NCBI RefSeq assembly: GCF_030503595.1
Contig: NZ_CP129966.1
Span: 2,249,419-2,313,418 of the forward strand
DNA: 64,000 nucleotides
Direction of reading: 5' to 3'
DNA from: Corynebacterium sp. P4-C1
Lineage (GTDB): Bacteria; Actinomycetota; Actinomycetes; Mycobacteriales; Mycobacteriaceae
Below the pieces are notes generated by a model that searched no databases, was not told the origin of the DNA, and was given only the letters and a program-made list of their open reading frames with translations. Positions 46,170 through 54,529 of this stretch are shown one piece after another; position 1 is the first letter of the stretch; every line of letters starts with the position of its first letter. Position numbers and translations under genes: made by a program.

Positions 46170-47169
46170 ATGCGCCACTTCGACCGGGAGGTAGTTGTGA
46201 CGCGTTGGACTCCGAAGGATGTTAAGGATGCTGCTGTTGAGCGCGTGGTGGCAGGCGAGGCAGTTAGCCTGGTCGCGCGTGATGTGGGTGTAGGCCCCGA
46301 ATCGGTTTACGGTTGGTTGAGGGTAAGAGGTGTCGAACCTCCAGGCAGGCGTGCGAGTCGTTTGCGTGATCCGTTTGTCCGTGAGGCTGTTGGGTTGGTG
46401 CGTGCAGGTATGTCGATCAGTCAAGCAGCACAGACTGTTGGAATATCGACTGGCTTGCTTCACAGCAGGTTAAAGAAAGCTGGTGTAATCGAAGTGCGGC
46501 CTAGACGCGCCCACTTGTCACCTGATGAACGTGCCCAGGCCGTGGAGCGAGTGCTTGCTGGTGAGAGCTGTCAGACAGTGGCTGATGCTATCGGTGTGCA
46601 TCCTTCTACCGTGTATGGGTGGATAAGGAAGCAGCGGTATGCGAAGTTACGCCGGCAGCGACATCGTCGAACGCCTGATGAGGCGGTGGTGTCTTTGCCA
46701 GATACAGGCAAGAAGCTGGGTAAAGATTCTGTTATGCCAGCACCGATGAAAACTCAAGCCGTTGATGGATTTCCTAGCGGCGTATTCGACAAACACGCCT
46801 TAGTAGGGCGTGGTCGCAGGCTTACTGTTGAAGACCGTGTTGCTATTGAAGCGGGATGTCGTGTCGGTGATTCGGCACGAGCCATCGCGCAGAAAATAAA
46901 TAGGCACCACAGTGTCGTCGCTCGTGAAATCACCCGTAATGGTTGGAAGATCGTCGATGAGGACGGCACAGAGCAGCTGCGGTATAACGCCCACAACGCT
47001 GCTGTTTCTACTGCTGGTCGGATGGTGCGGCCAAAACTACGCAAGCTCGATGAAAGCCCAACGCTTCGGGGTGTAGTAGTCGATTGCCTTGCCCGCAGGT
47101 GGTCACCTGGGCGCATTAGTGCATGGCTTGAGCATGCTTTCAGCGATGATGAAAGCATGCGTATTTCCC
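46170..47169 (+). pseudogene. IS30 transposase, N-terminal fragment
   Basis: Codons 1-333 of the transposase identical to copy 1, with all HTH repeats and the start of the catalytic domain. After MRIS the frame enters IS256 and ends at 47195. The DDE catalytic residues are on the other side of the insertion, so this piece is inactive, though it could still bind IS ends. Confidence 0.9.
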
Positions 47170-48608
47170 GAGGGTGTCAGGAAGTTTGTGTGTGAGGCTC
47201 TGATCTGAAGGAGTTTCACTGATAATGACTGCTGTGTCACCGAAGAAAGGCCATGACCCGGCGAGGGTCAACGAGATCAGCGAGAAGCTGATGGAAAATC
47301 CTGAGCTGGCCAGCCTGATCAGCGAGCTGTCGGCCTCTGCTGATGATGCAAGCGACCTGGTTAAAGGCCTGTTGCAGGCATCGATCAACGCTGGTCTGCA
47401 GGCGGAGATGGATGCGCATTTGGGCTACGGCCATGCCGACCGTAAGGCGAAGGCCCGGGTGGAAACCGCACAGGAGAGCAATCACCGCAACGGGTCGTAC
47501 ACCAAGACCGTCAATTCTGGGTATGGCGCGTTGGAAGTGACTATGCCGAGGGATCGTGCTGGCACGTTTGTTCCAAAGATGGTGCCGAAGGGATCCCGTC
47601 GGCTGACAGAGCTCGACGACATGATTATCTCGTTGTACGCCGGCGGGATGACCGTGCGCGATATTCAGCACCATCTCGCCGGCACCCTGGGGGTGGATAT
47701 GAGCCCAGATACGATCAGTACCATTACCGATGCGGTGTTGGATGAGGTGCTGATCTGGCAGAACAGGCAACTCGACGAGTTCTACCCAGTGATCTTCCTT
47801 GACGCGCTGCGAGTGAAGATCCGCGATGGTCACCGGGTGGTCAACAAAGCCTGCTACATAGCCATCGGTGTGGATATCGACGGCATCAAGCACATTTTAG
47901 GATTGTGGATCGCAGACAATGAAGGTGCCGCATTCTGGGCATCAGTCTGCGCAGATTTGGCCAACCGTGGCGTCCAGGACGTGTTCATCGTGTGTTGCGA
48001 CGGGCTCAAAGGCCTGCCGGAAGCCGTGGAGGCAACCTGGCCGAATTCGATGGTGCAGACCTGCATCGTGCACCTGATTCGAGCTGCGAACCGGTGGGTG
48101 TCCTACCAAGACCGCAAACCCGTATCGAGGGCGCTACGTGAGATCTACACGGCCGCCAACGAGGACGCCGCCCGTGCCAGCCTGGATGCTTTCGAGGCCT
48201 CAGAGTTGGGCCGTAAATACCCGCAGTCGGTCAAAGTCTGGCGCGACGCCTGGGACCGGTTCGTGCCGTTTTTGCAGTTCCCGCCGGCGGCCCGGCGGGT
48301 GCTCTACACCACCAATTCGATCGAATCGCTGAATGCTGAACTGCGTAAAGCTACCCGTAACCGGGGCCAATTCCCGAACGATACCGCGGCGCTGAAGACC
48401 CTATGGTTGATGATCTGCAACATCGAAGACAAGCGCGCCGCCCAGCGAGCGAAGAAGGCGAAGCGCGACATCGAATGCAACGGCTATATTGAAGGAGCGA
48501 AAGCCAACGGGTGGAAACAAGCCATCAACCAACTAGCCGTGGCGTACCCCGACCGATTCGCGGACTACTTGTAAACCAAACCCCGCACACAAACAATCGG
48601 ACACTCTC
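47170..48608 (+). mobile_element. IS256-family insertion sequence inside IS30 copy 2
   Basis: 1,439 bp with imperfect inverted ends GAGGGTGTCAGGAAGTTTGTGTG-like and GAGAGTGTCCGATTGTTTGTGTG-like (from each end inward). The insertion duplicated eight bases, TATTTCCC, at 47162-47169 and 48609-48616; copy 1 of the IS30 has this sequence once. The same element, same length, occurs at 61109-62547. Confidence 0.95.
47225..48574 (+). CDS. IS256-family (Mutator) transposase
   Basis: A 449-residue transposase. DDE residues are visible: Asp in VIFLDALRVKIRD, Asp in VCCDGLKGLPEAV and Glu in NSIESLNAELRK, with the diagnostic C-x2-H region TCIVHLIR. ATG 47225 follows GAAGGAG. The frame is complete and identical to the one at 61164. 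Confidence 0.95.
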   Translation: MTAVSPKKGHDPARVNEISEKLMENPELASLISELSASADDASDLVKGLLQASINAGLQAEMDAHLGYGHADRKAKARVETAQESNHRNGSYTKTVNSGYGALEVTMPRDRAGTFVPKMVPKGSRRLTELDDMIISLYAGGMTVRDIQHHLAGTLGVDMSPDTISTITDAVLDEVLIWQNRQLDEFYPVIFLDALRVKIRDGHRVVNKACYIAIGVDIDGIKHILGLWIADNEGAAFWASVCADLANRGVQDVFIVCCDGLKGLPEAVEATWPNSMVQTCIVHLIRAANRWVSYQDRKPVSRALREIYTAANEDAARASLDAFEASELGRKYPQSVKVWRDAWDRFVPFLQFPPAARRVLYTTNSIESLNAELRKATRNRGQFPNDTAALKTLWLMICNIEDKRAAQRAKKAKRDIECNGYIEGAKANGWKQAINQLAVAYPDRFADYL

Positions 48609-49305
48609 TATTTCCCACGAAGCGATCTACAGTGCCTTATACATTCAAGGCAAAGGCAGCCTGCGAGCCGAGCTTGAAGAAGTCATGAAGACTAAAGACG
48701 TACTTATCCGCGGCGGCTCAACACGCAAGCGTCGTGCCCGAAACGCTGGCGTGTTAACCGGTCGCCCTTGGATCAAAGGTGCTGAGATCACCCACCGCAG
48801 CCCGGAAGCTGATGACAGGGCTATTCCCGGGCACTGGGAGGGCGACCTTGTTATTGGTAAAGGTGGCAAAAGCGCGCTGATTACCCTAGTAGAGCGCACC
48901 AGCCGTTACACCCTGCTTGGACACCTTCCCGATGAGCACAGTTCACACACCGTGGTCGCAACCCTGCAGGACATGGTCAAAGACCTCAACACCGAGCAGC
49001 TAAAGACCATCACATGGGACCAAGGCGCAGAAATGGCTGTCACAGCACAAGTCCAGATTAAAGACGGCTGCCAGGTGTTTTTCTGTGAACCGCACTCACC
49101 GTGGCAGAGACCAACCAACGAGAACACCAACGGCGAGATCAGGCGCAGGTTCTACAAAAAGGGCACCGACTTTGCCACCGTCACACCCGAACATGTCGCG
49201 TGGGTGCAAAATGAGCTCAACGAAACACCCCGACAAATCCTCGGCGGCGCAACCCCACGTGAAATACTTAACGAACTATTCAAGCGTGGCGCATCCACCG
49301 CTTGA
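48609..49305 (+). pseudogene. IS30 transposase, C-terminal fragment
   Basis: The remainder of the transposase interrupted at 47169, carrying all three catalytic acids (HWEGDLVIG, TWDQGAEM, ENTNGEIRR) but lacking the DNA-binding N-terminus. The frame is continuous with the end of IS256 from 48511, so a short chimeric product is possible but unlikely to transpose. Confidence 0.9.
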
Positions 49306-49314
49306 TTCCGCCAA

Positions 49315-49336
49315 GTAGCACGTTTGTAGCACGCAA
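49315..49336 (+). repeat. Right-end copy of the GTAGCAC arm repeat
   Basis: A 22-base direct repeat of 40199-40220 with two mismatches (GTAGCACGTTTGTAGCACGC). It lies between the right end of IS30 copy 2 and the right att site, so it belongs to the original integrative element. Confidence 0.6.
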
Positions 49337-49364
49337 TGCAACGATGACACTCGGAACAAGTAAA

Positions 49365-49388
49365 AAACCCACCGTTACCAGTGGGTTT
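49365..49388 (-). terminator. Intrinsic terminator of tRNA-Asn
   Basis: An 8-bp perfect stem AAACCCAC (49365-49372) with GTGGGTTT (49381-49388) and loop CGTTACCA. On the minus strand it is followed by TTTTTTA. It lies six bases past the tRNA 3' end; it was supplied by the integrated element, replacing the older terminator now at 40036. Confidence 0.8.
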
Positions 49389-49393
49389 GTGTT

Positions 49394-49418
49394 GCTCCTC
49401 CAACTGGGCTCGAACCAG
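49394..49418 (+). other. Right attachment site (att) within tRNA-Asn
   Basis: The 25 bases repeated at 40081-40105. They include the T-arm 3' half and acceptor 3' strand of tRNA-Asn, so the tRNA stayed whole after integration. Confidence 0.9.
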
Positions 49419-49467
49419 TGACCCTTCGATTAACAGTCGAATGCTCTGCCAACTGAGCTATGGAGGA
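49395..49467 (-). tRNA. tRNA-Asn (GTT)
   Basis: A 73-base cloverleaf on minus. Acceptor TCCTCCA pairs with TGGAGGA, discriminator G; D arm AGCTCAGTTGGCAGAGC; anticodon loop CTGTTAA gives GTT; T arm GGTTCGAGC. CCA is not encoded. It is the target of the genomic island to its left. Confidence 0.95.
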
Positions 49468-49526
49468 ATATTTGCTGTAGCTTTGCAATTCTTAGTGAAT
49501 CAGGCGCTGCTGTGCAACGTGTTGAT

Positions 49527-49556
49527 ACTCTAGCGTCTCACTGAACAAGGTTACAA
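49527..49556 (-). promoter_or_regulatory. Possible tRNA-Asn promoter
   Basis: On minus, TTGTAA (49551-49556) and TAGAGT (49527-49532) are 18 bases apart, about 60 bases before the tRNA 5' end. Moderate match only. Confidence 0.35.
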
Positions 49557-49608
49557 ATCGCCTGTATGGGGACGCTTTTTGTTGTTCCAGATCGCCCCCG
49601 CAACCGCT

Positions 49609-51255
49609 CTACACGTCGTAGCTCATCGGCGCGCCGGGGCCGAGCGGGATGCCGAGGAAGTACCAGGCGAGGAAGAACAGGAACCAGCCGGCGCACATGG
49701 CGATGGAGTAGGGCAGGGCGAGGGACATCAGGGTGCCCACGCCGGCCTTCTTGTAGTACTTCTGCAGGAACGTCAGGGCGACGGCGAAGTACGGGGACAT
49801 CGGGGTGATGATGTTGGACGGGGAGTCGCCGATGCGGAACAGCATCTGGCTGACTTCGGGGGAGACGCCGACGTACATCATCATCGGCACGACCACGGGC
49901 GCCATGAGGGCCCACTGGGCGGAGCCAGAGGTGATGAAGAGGTTGAGCAGCGCGACCATGAGCACGAACGCGGCGAAAAGCAGGATGTTCGGCAGGTCCC
50001 ACGTCTGGAGGAGCTCAGCGCCGCGGATCGCCGTCCACGAGCCGAGGTTCGACCACTGGAACCACGCGAGGAACTGGGAGACGGCGAAGAAGAGCACCAT
50101 CATGGGCAGCAGGGACTCAAGCCCCTTGGCCATGAATGACGGGATGTCGGACGGTGATTTCACGGTGCCCACGATGAGGCCGTAAACGAGGCCGGTGATG
50201 AAAAACGCCAGGGCGATCGGCACAGCGATGGCTTGGATGAGCGGGGACTGCATGAAGCCCTCTTCGGGGCGCGCGAAGGGGGAGGCGGGCGCGAACAGCA
50301 GGGCAAAGTAGACGGCGAAGAACGCGAGCAGCGCGACGCCGGACCAGATCAGGCCCTTTTGCTCCAGGGGGGACAGGGCGAGGTCGTCTTGTGAGGCGCC
50401 CTCAGAGTCACTGTCTGAGTCACTGTCAGAGTCCGAAGAAGCATCGGAGTCAGCGTCATCCGGCTCCGTGTCGTCGTCGAAGGCGAGCTCGGAGGGGTCG
50501 ATGTGGTCGTCGTCGATAAGCTGTTTGGCTTTTTTGTCCACGTAGAACTCGGTGACTGCCGTGATGATCAGCGACAGGACCACAGCGGACGGGATGACAA
50601 AGAAGATGTTGGCGAGGGGCGAGACGACGTAGTTTTCGTCGACAAGCTGTGCCGCGGAGGTGGAGATGCCGGCGAGCAGCAAGTCAGTGATGTTGAGGAT
50701 CAGCGACGCGTTGAAGCCCGCCGACGATGCCGCGAACGCGACCATTGCGCCCACGATGGGGGAGCGGCCGACCGCGTAGAACGCCATCGCGCCGAGCGGA
50801 ATGACGATCACGTAGATCGCGTCGGACGCAACGGAGCCGGTGACGCCCGCGAGCGCCACCATGAACGTGAGCATCTTCGGGCTGACACGCACCACCATGC
50901 GGCGCACCAGTGCGGACAGGAGGCCGGCTTTCTCCGCGACAGCGACGCCGAGCATCACCGCGAGGATCACGCCGAGCGGCGGGAAGGAAATGAAATTCTC
51001 CACCGCGTCCGACACCATCCGGGAGAGGTTCTCGCCCGTGAGGAGGTTCTGCACGCGGATTTCCTCGCCGGATGACGGATCGACGGCGCTCAATCCCGCG
51101 TGGCTAGCCAGCCACGACGTCACTGCCACGACGCCGGACAGGATCACGAATAGCCAGAACGGGTCGGGCAGTTTGTTGCCGATCTTCTCGATCCAGCCGA
51201 GGAACCCGGCCGACTCGTCCGTGCGCTTGCGCTTGGTTGTTGTCGTTGCGCTCAT
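49609..51255 (-). CDS. AbgT-family transporter
   Basis: A 548-residue integral membrane protein of the AbgT (aminobenzoyl-glutamate transport/antimetabolite efflux) family with about 12-14 helices. Conserved family stretches are GVTGSVASDAIYVIVIPLGAMAF, the ASSAGFNASLIL loop and the second-repeat FITSGSAQWALMAPVVVPM, and GDSPSNIITPMSPYF. A cytoplasmic loop at about 250-285 is an acidic tract dominated by Ser-Asp pairs. ATG 51255. It lies directly outside the tRNA-Asn island. Confidence 0.92.
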   Translation of the reverse strand: MSATTTTKRKRTDESAGFLGWIEKIGNKLPDPFWLFVILSGVVAVTSWLASHAGLSAVDPSSGEEIRVQNLLTGENLSRMVSDAVENFISFPPLGVILAVMLGVAVAEKAGLLSALVRRMVVRVSPKMLTFMVALAGVTGSVASDAIYVIVIPLGAMAFYAVGRSPIVGAMVAFAASSAGFNASLILNITDLLLAGISTSAAQLVDENYVVSPLANIFFVIPSAVVLSLIITAVTEFYVDKKAKQLIDDDHIDPSELAFDDDTEPDDADSDASSDSDSDSDSDSEGASQDDLALSPLEQKGLIWSGVALLAFFAVYFALLFAPASPFARPEEGFMQSPLIQAIAVPIALAFFITGLVYGLIVGTVKSPSDIPSFMAKGLESLLPMMVLFFAVSQFLAWFQWSNLGSWTAIRGAELLQTWDLPNILLFAAFVLMVALLNLFITSGSAQWALMAPVVVPMMMYVGVSPEVSQMLFRIGDSPSNIITPMSPYFAVALTFLQKYYKKAGVGTLMSLALPYSIAMCAGWFLFFLAWYFLGIPLGPGAPMSYDV

Positions 51256-51351
51256 GTGCGGCAGCTTACAGAACGATTTGCGTGAGTTTCGGGCAAAGGA
51301 CCGACGGATGTGATGCGCGCTACTAAAGCTTCAGGTAGCTAACGATGGTCA

Positions 51352-51681
51352 ATGCAGTGGGGAGGCACCGTGTACACCCGTACCGACACGTGGTTTTCTT
51401 CCGGAGGTGTGCGGTGCGCGGCCGCCGTGTACCGCCCGGACAGCGTGGAGGAAGCGTGCCCGACGATCGTGATGGGTCACGGCTTCGGCACGCCGCGTGC
51501 TGTTGCGCTGTACGTGTACGCCGCTGCGTTCGCGCGCGCCGGGGTACGGGGTCGTCGTCTTCGATTACAGGCATTTCGGGGAGAGTAAGGGGGCCATTTC
51601 GACCCGTATATTGAGCCGTTGTACTCCTGCATCATCCGCGAGCAGCTGGATTTTCTCGAACGGCGGGTAGGTTCCGGCTAA
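51352..51681 (+). pseudogene. Alpha/beta hydrolase fragment with frameshifts
   Basis: The first frame reads RPDSVEEACPTIVMGHGFGTPRAV, with the HGFG oxyanion motif of dienelactone-hydrolase-like enzymes, then runs out of frame after AAAFARAG near 51541. The expected continuation YGVVVFDYRHFGES follows in a second frame, and a third frame gives PYIEPL... REQLDFLERR to a TAA at 51679-51681. The nucleophile Ser and His regions are absent, so only the N-terminal third remains. Confidence 0.75.
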
Positions 51682-51710
51682 CCACGTGCGGGGCTGGCTA
51701 GGCTGGTGGC

Positions 51711-52550
51711 ATGGAACTCGCCCCGTATCTCCGTGATTGGCCCGCCGACACTGTTGCCGCCGCGCTGATAACGCCCGGCGCCGCCAGTTCGGGGGCCCCG
51801 GCCACCCACGGCGACCAGGAGCACGTCTTCGAGCTCGCCAGCGTGACCAAGCTGCTTTCCGCCTATGCCTTTCTCATGGCTGTTGAGGAGGGCGTCTTTG
51901 AGCTGGACACCCCCTGCGGGCCGGAAGGCTCCACGGTGCGGCATCTCCTCGCGCACACGTCCGGCGTGGGCTTTGACACCCGCGAGCAGCAGAAGCCGGC
52001 GGGGGAGCGCCGCATCTACTCGTCGGCCGGCTACGAGATTCTCGCTGAGCGCCTCGAAGACGAAACCGGGATGTCTTTCGGCGAATACGTTGCACAAGGC
52101 GTCTTCGAACCCCTCGGCATGGGCTCGACCGAGATCTACGGTTCGGCGGGGCACGGGGGGAGGTCGAGCGTCGATAATTTGCTCTCTTTCGCGCGCGAGC
52201 TCGCCGCACCCACGCTCATCGACGCATCCACCCTCCGCACCGCCTTCACCAACCAGTACGGCGATGTCCGCGGCATTGTCCCCGGCTACGGCATGCAGAA
52301 ACCCTGCCCCTGGGGCCTCGGCTTCGAAATCAAGGCCGGCAAATCCCCCCACTGGACCGGCGACGGCATGCCCGCGGACACCGTCGGGCACTTCGGCATG
52401 TCCGGCACCTACCTGTGGTTCGTGCCCGCCTGGTCCGACTCGCCCGCAGCTGGTGCCGCGATGGTCGCCCTGACGGACCGCGAATTCGGCGACTGGGCCA
52501 AACCCCTGTGGCAAGAAACCAATACCCGCATATTTGCCGAGCTGGTTTAG
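51711..52550 (+). CDS. Serine hydrolase, class C beta-lactamase/esterase-like
   Basis: A 279-residue penicillin-binding-fold hydrolase. Catalytic Ser44 and Lys47 lie in the SVTK motif (ELASVTKLLSAY), the second motif is Tyr in RRIYSSAGYEILAERL, and the third is HFG in VGHFGMSGT in place of KTG/HTG. No signal peptide, hence cytoplasmic esterase or peptidase rather than a true beta-lactamase. ATG 51711. It is 13 bp upstream of the GTG of the next gene. Confidence 0.85.
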   Translation: MELAPYLRDWPADTVAAALITPGAASSGAPATHGDQEHVFELASVTKLLSAYAFLMAVEEGVFELDTPCGPEGSTVRHLLAHTSGVGFDTREQQKPAGERRIYSSAGYEILAERLEDETGMSFGEYVAQGVFEPLGMGSTEIYGSAGHGGRSSVDNLLSFARELAAPTLIDASTLRTAFTNQYGDVRGIVPGYGMQKPCPWGLGFEIKAGKSPHWTGDGMPADTVGHFGMSGTYLWFVPAWSDSPAAGAAMVALTDREFGDWAKPLWQETNTRIFAELV

Positions 52551-52563
52551 CTACGATACATGC

Positions 52564-53505
52564 GTGTATTTCGGTGGCATTGACAACGCAGTAGGCCAGG
52601 CCATTGCGATCCTCGACCTGATCGGCGTGTTCCTCAACGCCATCATCGGCGGGACCGTGGCACGGCGGATGAGGTTCGACGCGGTGGGCTTTATGCTCAT
52701 CGCCATCATTTCCGGCATGGCCGGCGGTATGATGCGCGACGCGCTGATCGGCAACACGCCCGTCGCCGCGCTCGTCGACCCCTGGTACATCTCCATCGCC
52801 GTGCTCGGTGCGGCCGTCGCCTTCTTCGCCAACTTGAGCGGCTACTTCTGGGAGCTCGCCCGCTTCCACGGAGACATGATCATCCTCGGTGTGTGGTGCA
52901 CGACCGGCACCATCACCGCCATTGGTGCTGGCGTCGCGTGGCCGGGCTGCATCCTCATGGGCGTGCTCTCCGCGACCGGCGGCATGGTCATCCGCGAAGT
53001 CCTCATCGGGCGCATCCCCCGCATCCTCAACGACCAGCAGATGTACGTCGTCCCCGCCATCGCCGGTTCCATTACCGCGATGATCTTGTACAACCTCGGG
53101 CACCCCACGGCAGCTCTCGCCGCTGCGCCCCTGGTGGCCTTCGTCCTCGGCACCGCCGCGTACTGGGCCGGCTGGTACGTCCCCGTCACGATGGAGAACG
53201 CCCCCATGAATACCTGGGCGCGGTTCATGTTCACGCGTATGCGCAGGCTCGAGCCGTCCGCTTTGCGACGCTGGCGCCACACCAAATCCTCCATCCCCCA
53301 ACAGGACCCGCTTGCCGACGACGGCATGATGCCCACCAAGGGCGAAGTCCGCGAACAGCTCCGCGGGGGTGTCGTGCCCCTTCGCGGCATCGGGCCAGAG
53401 CCGAAGCCCGCCACTCCCGATGAATTCCTGAGCGCTCTCTACCGCGTGTTCGTTGACCCTCAGGGCGAGGATTCCGAGGGCGGCTGGGCCCGCAAACTGA
53501 ACTAG
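52564..53505 (+). CDS. UPF0126/TRIC-like glycine-repeat membrane protein
   Basis: A 313-residue protein with two repeats of a three-to-four-helix glycine-rich domain (GFMLIAIISGMAGGMMRDALIGNTP and GCILMGVLSATGGMVIREVLIGRIP), i.e. the conserved G-G-x-x-R-D/E-x-L motif that marks the bacterial TRIC/UPF0126 family, possibly cation channels. An extra soluble C-terminal tail of about 95 residues is rich in Arg and Pro. I choose GTG 52564; TACGAT eight bases upstream looks like a -10 box, so the mRNA may be leaderless. Confidence 0.85.
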   Translation: MYFGGIDNAVGQAIAILDLIGVFLNAIIGGTVARRMRFDAVGFMLIAIISGMAGGMMRDALIGNTPVAALVDPWYISIAVLGAAVAFFANLSGYFWELARFHGDMIILGVWCTTGTITAIGAGVAWPGCILMGVLSATGGMVIREVLIGRIPRILNDQQMYVVPAIAGSITAMILYNLGHPTAALAAAPLVAFVLGTAAYWAGWYVPVTMENAPMNTWARFMFTRMRRLEPSALRRWRHTKSSIPQQDPLADDGMMPTKGEVREQLRGGVVPLRGIGPEPKPATPDEFLSALYRVFVDPQGEDSEGGWARKLN

Positions 53506-53534
53506 CAGGCCTGAACTAGCCGGCCTGAACTAGC
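53497..53534 (+). repeat. Three 14-bp-period copies of the TRIC stop region
   Basis: The ten-base unit CTGAACTAGC occurs at 53497, 53511 and 53525 with four-base spacers (AGGC, CGGC). The first copy encodes the last codons and the TAG stop of the preceding gene, so the stop is duplicated downstream. Confidence 0.85.
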
Positions 53535-53546
53535 CCGCGGACGCTC

Positions 53547-53599
53547 AACCCTCAACCTGATCTTGAATGATCGGGGGGATCAAGCACTTGTTGAGGGTT
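53547..53599 (+). terminator. Long-loop inverted repeat downstream of TRIC gene
   Basis: AACCCTCAAC (53547-53556) and GTTGAGGGTT (53590-53599) are perfect inverted repeats around a 33-base loop which itself holds a CTTGA/TCAAG pairing. No T-run follows, so it may be a terminator, RNA structure or protein site. The rest of 53506-53757 shows no gene. Confidence 0.35.
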
Positions 53600-53757
53600 G
53601 CCCCTGTGACTGGAGCGAAGCAACAATTGTGCCGAGTCACATGAGGGCGTTGGGGAAGACGAACCTCGTCTGGCGCACCGCAGCCAAAGCCATAGTCGCA
53701 GATCGTCATGGCGGACACCGTGCGGTGCGTTCTATCAGCGAAAGGAACCTTCCCTCC

Positions 53758-54087
53758 ATGACCACCACGTTGGCCCACGCCGCCCGCGATGCAGCTGAAG
53801 CGTCCCCCCGCACCCGCTGCGTCCTGTCGATTTCCTCCATGCCGCGCCACCTGCGCCTGCGCGTCGAGGGCCTCATGTACGAACACCTCAGCGATCCTGC
53901 TCCCGCGCCGTCGTTGGTCAGCATCTGGGACACGGCCTGGTTCACCCGCTGGCGGCACGAACCCGCCCGCGCCGGGACAGTCAGCTGCCGCGAGGTCATC
54001 GAAGCGCCGGAGAAAGAGATCGCTACCTTCCGTAGCGCGCTCGCTGAACTGGCGCAGACATTCCGTTTCAGCGCGAGCGTCAGCTAA
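53758..54087 (+). CDS. Conserved hypothetical protein (109 aa)
   Basis: ATG 53758 with AAAGGAA about 9 bases upstream. The product is a soluble protein with an N-terminal Ala-rich helix and a Trp-containing centre (SIWDTAWFTRWRHEPARAG); no membrane segment. It converges on the acyl carrier protein gene and overlaps it by four bases. No family recognised. Confidence 0.7.
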   Translation: MTTTLAHAARDAAEASPRTRCVLSISSMPRHLRLRVEGLMYEHLSDPAPAPSLVSIWDTAWFTRWRHEPARAGTVSCREVIEAPEKEIATFRSALAELAQTFRFSASVS

Positions 54088-54404
54088 TTCCCGCGCTTCT
54101 CGTCGAAGAATTGCGCCAGCTCGCCCATCGAAGAGCCCGGACCAACCGTCTCCTTGTCGACACGCACCCCGAAGTACTCTTCCGCGCGCACCGCGAGCTC
54201 GATCCGCGTCAGTGAGTCCACCCCCAAGCTGTCGAGCGTGTCGTTCACCCCGACTGCTTCCGCATCCTCGACTGCACCCACTTTCTGGAGCAGAGACGCG
54301 AGCTGAGCCAGTGTGCTGCCCCCAGAGGAAATGCCCGCGTCGTCCTCGGGCTCGGAGGTGTCCAAGCCCAGCTTTGCTAGATCGAGACGCTGCGAAAGTT
54401 CCAT
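54084..54404 (-). CDS. acpP: Acyl carrier protein
   Basis: A 106-residue carrier protein. The 4'-phosphopantetheine attachment Ser lies in LGVDSLTRIELAVRAEE (about residue 68), with the usual four-helix pattern. The N-terminal 30 residues precede the normal ACP core, as in the mycobacterial/corynebacterial form. ATG 54404 is chosen; TAGAAT at 54414-54419 would put the start of transcription within a few bases, so the mRNA may be nearly leaderless. It lies downstream of aceE on the same strand. Confidence 0.88.
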   Translation of the reverse strand: MELSQRLDLAKLGLDTSEPEDDAGISSGGSTLAQLASLLQKVGAVEDAEAVGVNDTLDSLGVDSLTRIELAVRAEEYFGVRVDKETVGPGSSMGELAQFFDEKRGN

Positions 54405-54464
54405 GCGCCCCATTCTAGGAGGGCAGCCGCATGCCGCGCCGAACAACCGAGACCGCAAACGAAA

Positions 54465-54492
54465 AGCTCCCCGCCACAGGGAGCGGGGAGCT
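54465..54492 (-). terminator. Intrinsic terminator of aceE
   Basis: On minus, a perfect 9-bp stem AGCTCCCCG / CGGGGAGCT with a ten-base loop, followed by TTTTC, 38 bp after the aceE stop. Confidence 0.9.
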
Positions 54493-54529
54493 CAACTAGA
54501 AGCGCCGGAGTTGAATCCGGAGCGTTCTC

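Larger units (their letters stand above)
46151..49312 (+). mobile_element. IS30-family insertion sequence, copy 2, split by IS256
   Basis: Same orientation and, apart from a nested 1,439-bp IS256 plus its 8-bp duplication, the same 1,715-bp sequence as copy 1. The left end truncates vapC; the right end is followed by AAGTAGCACGTTTG, the island's right arm. Together with copy 1 it flanks a composite-like cargo 43037-46150. The flanks show no target duplication. Confidence 0.9.
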
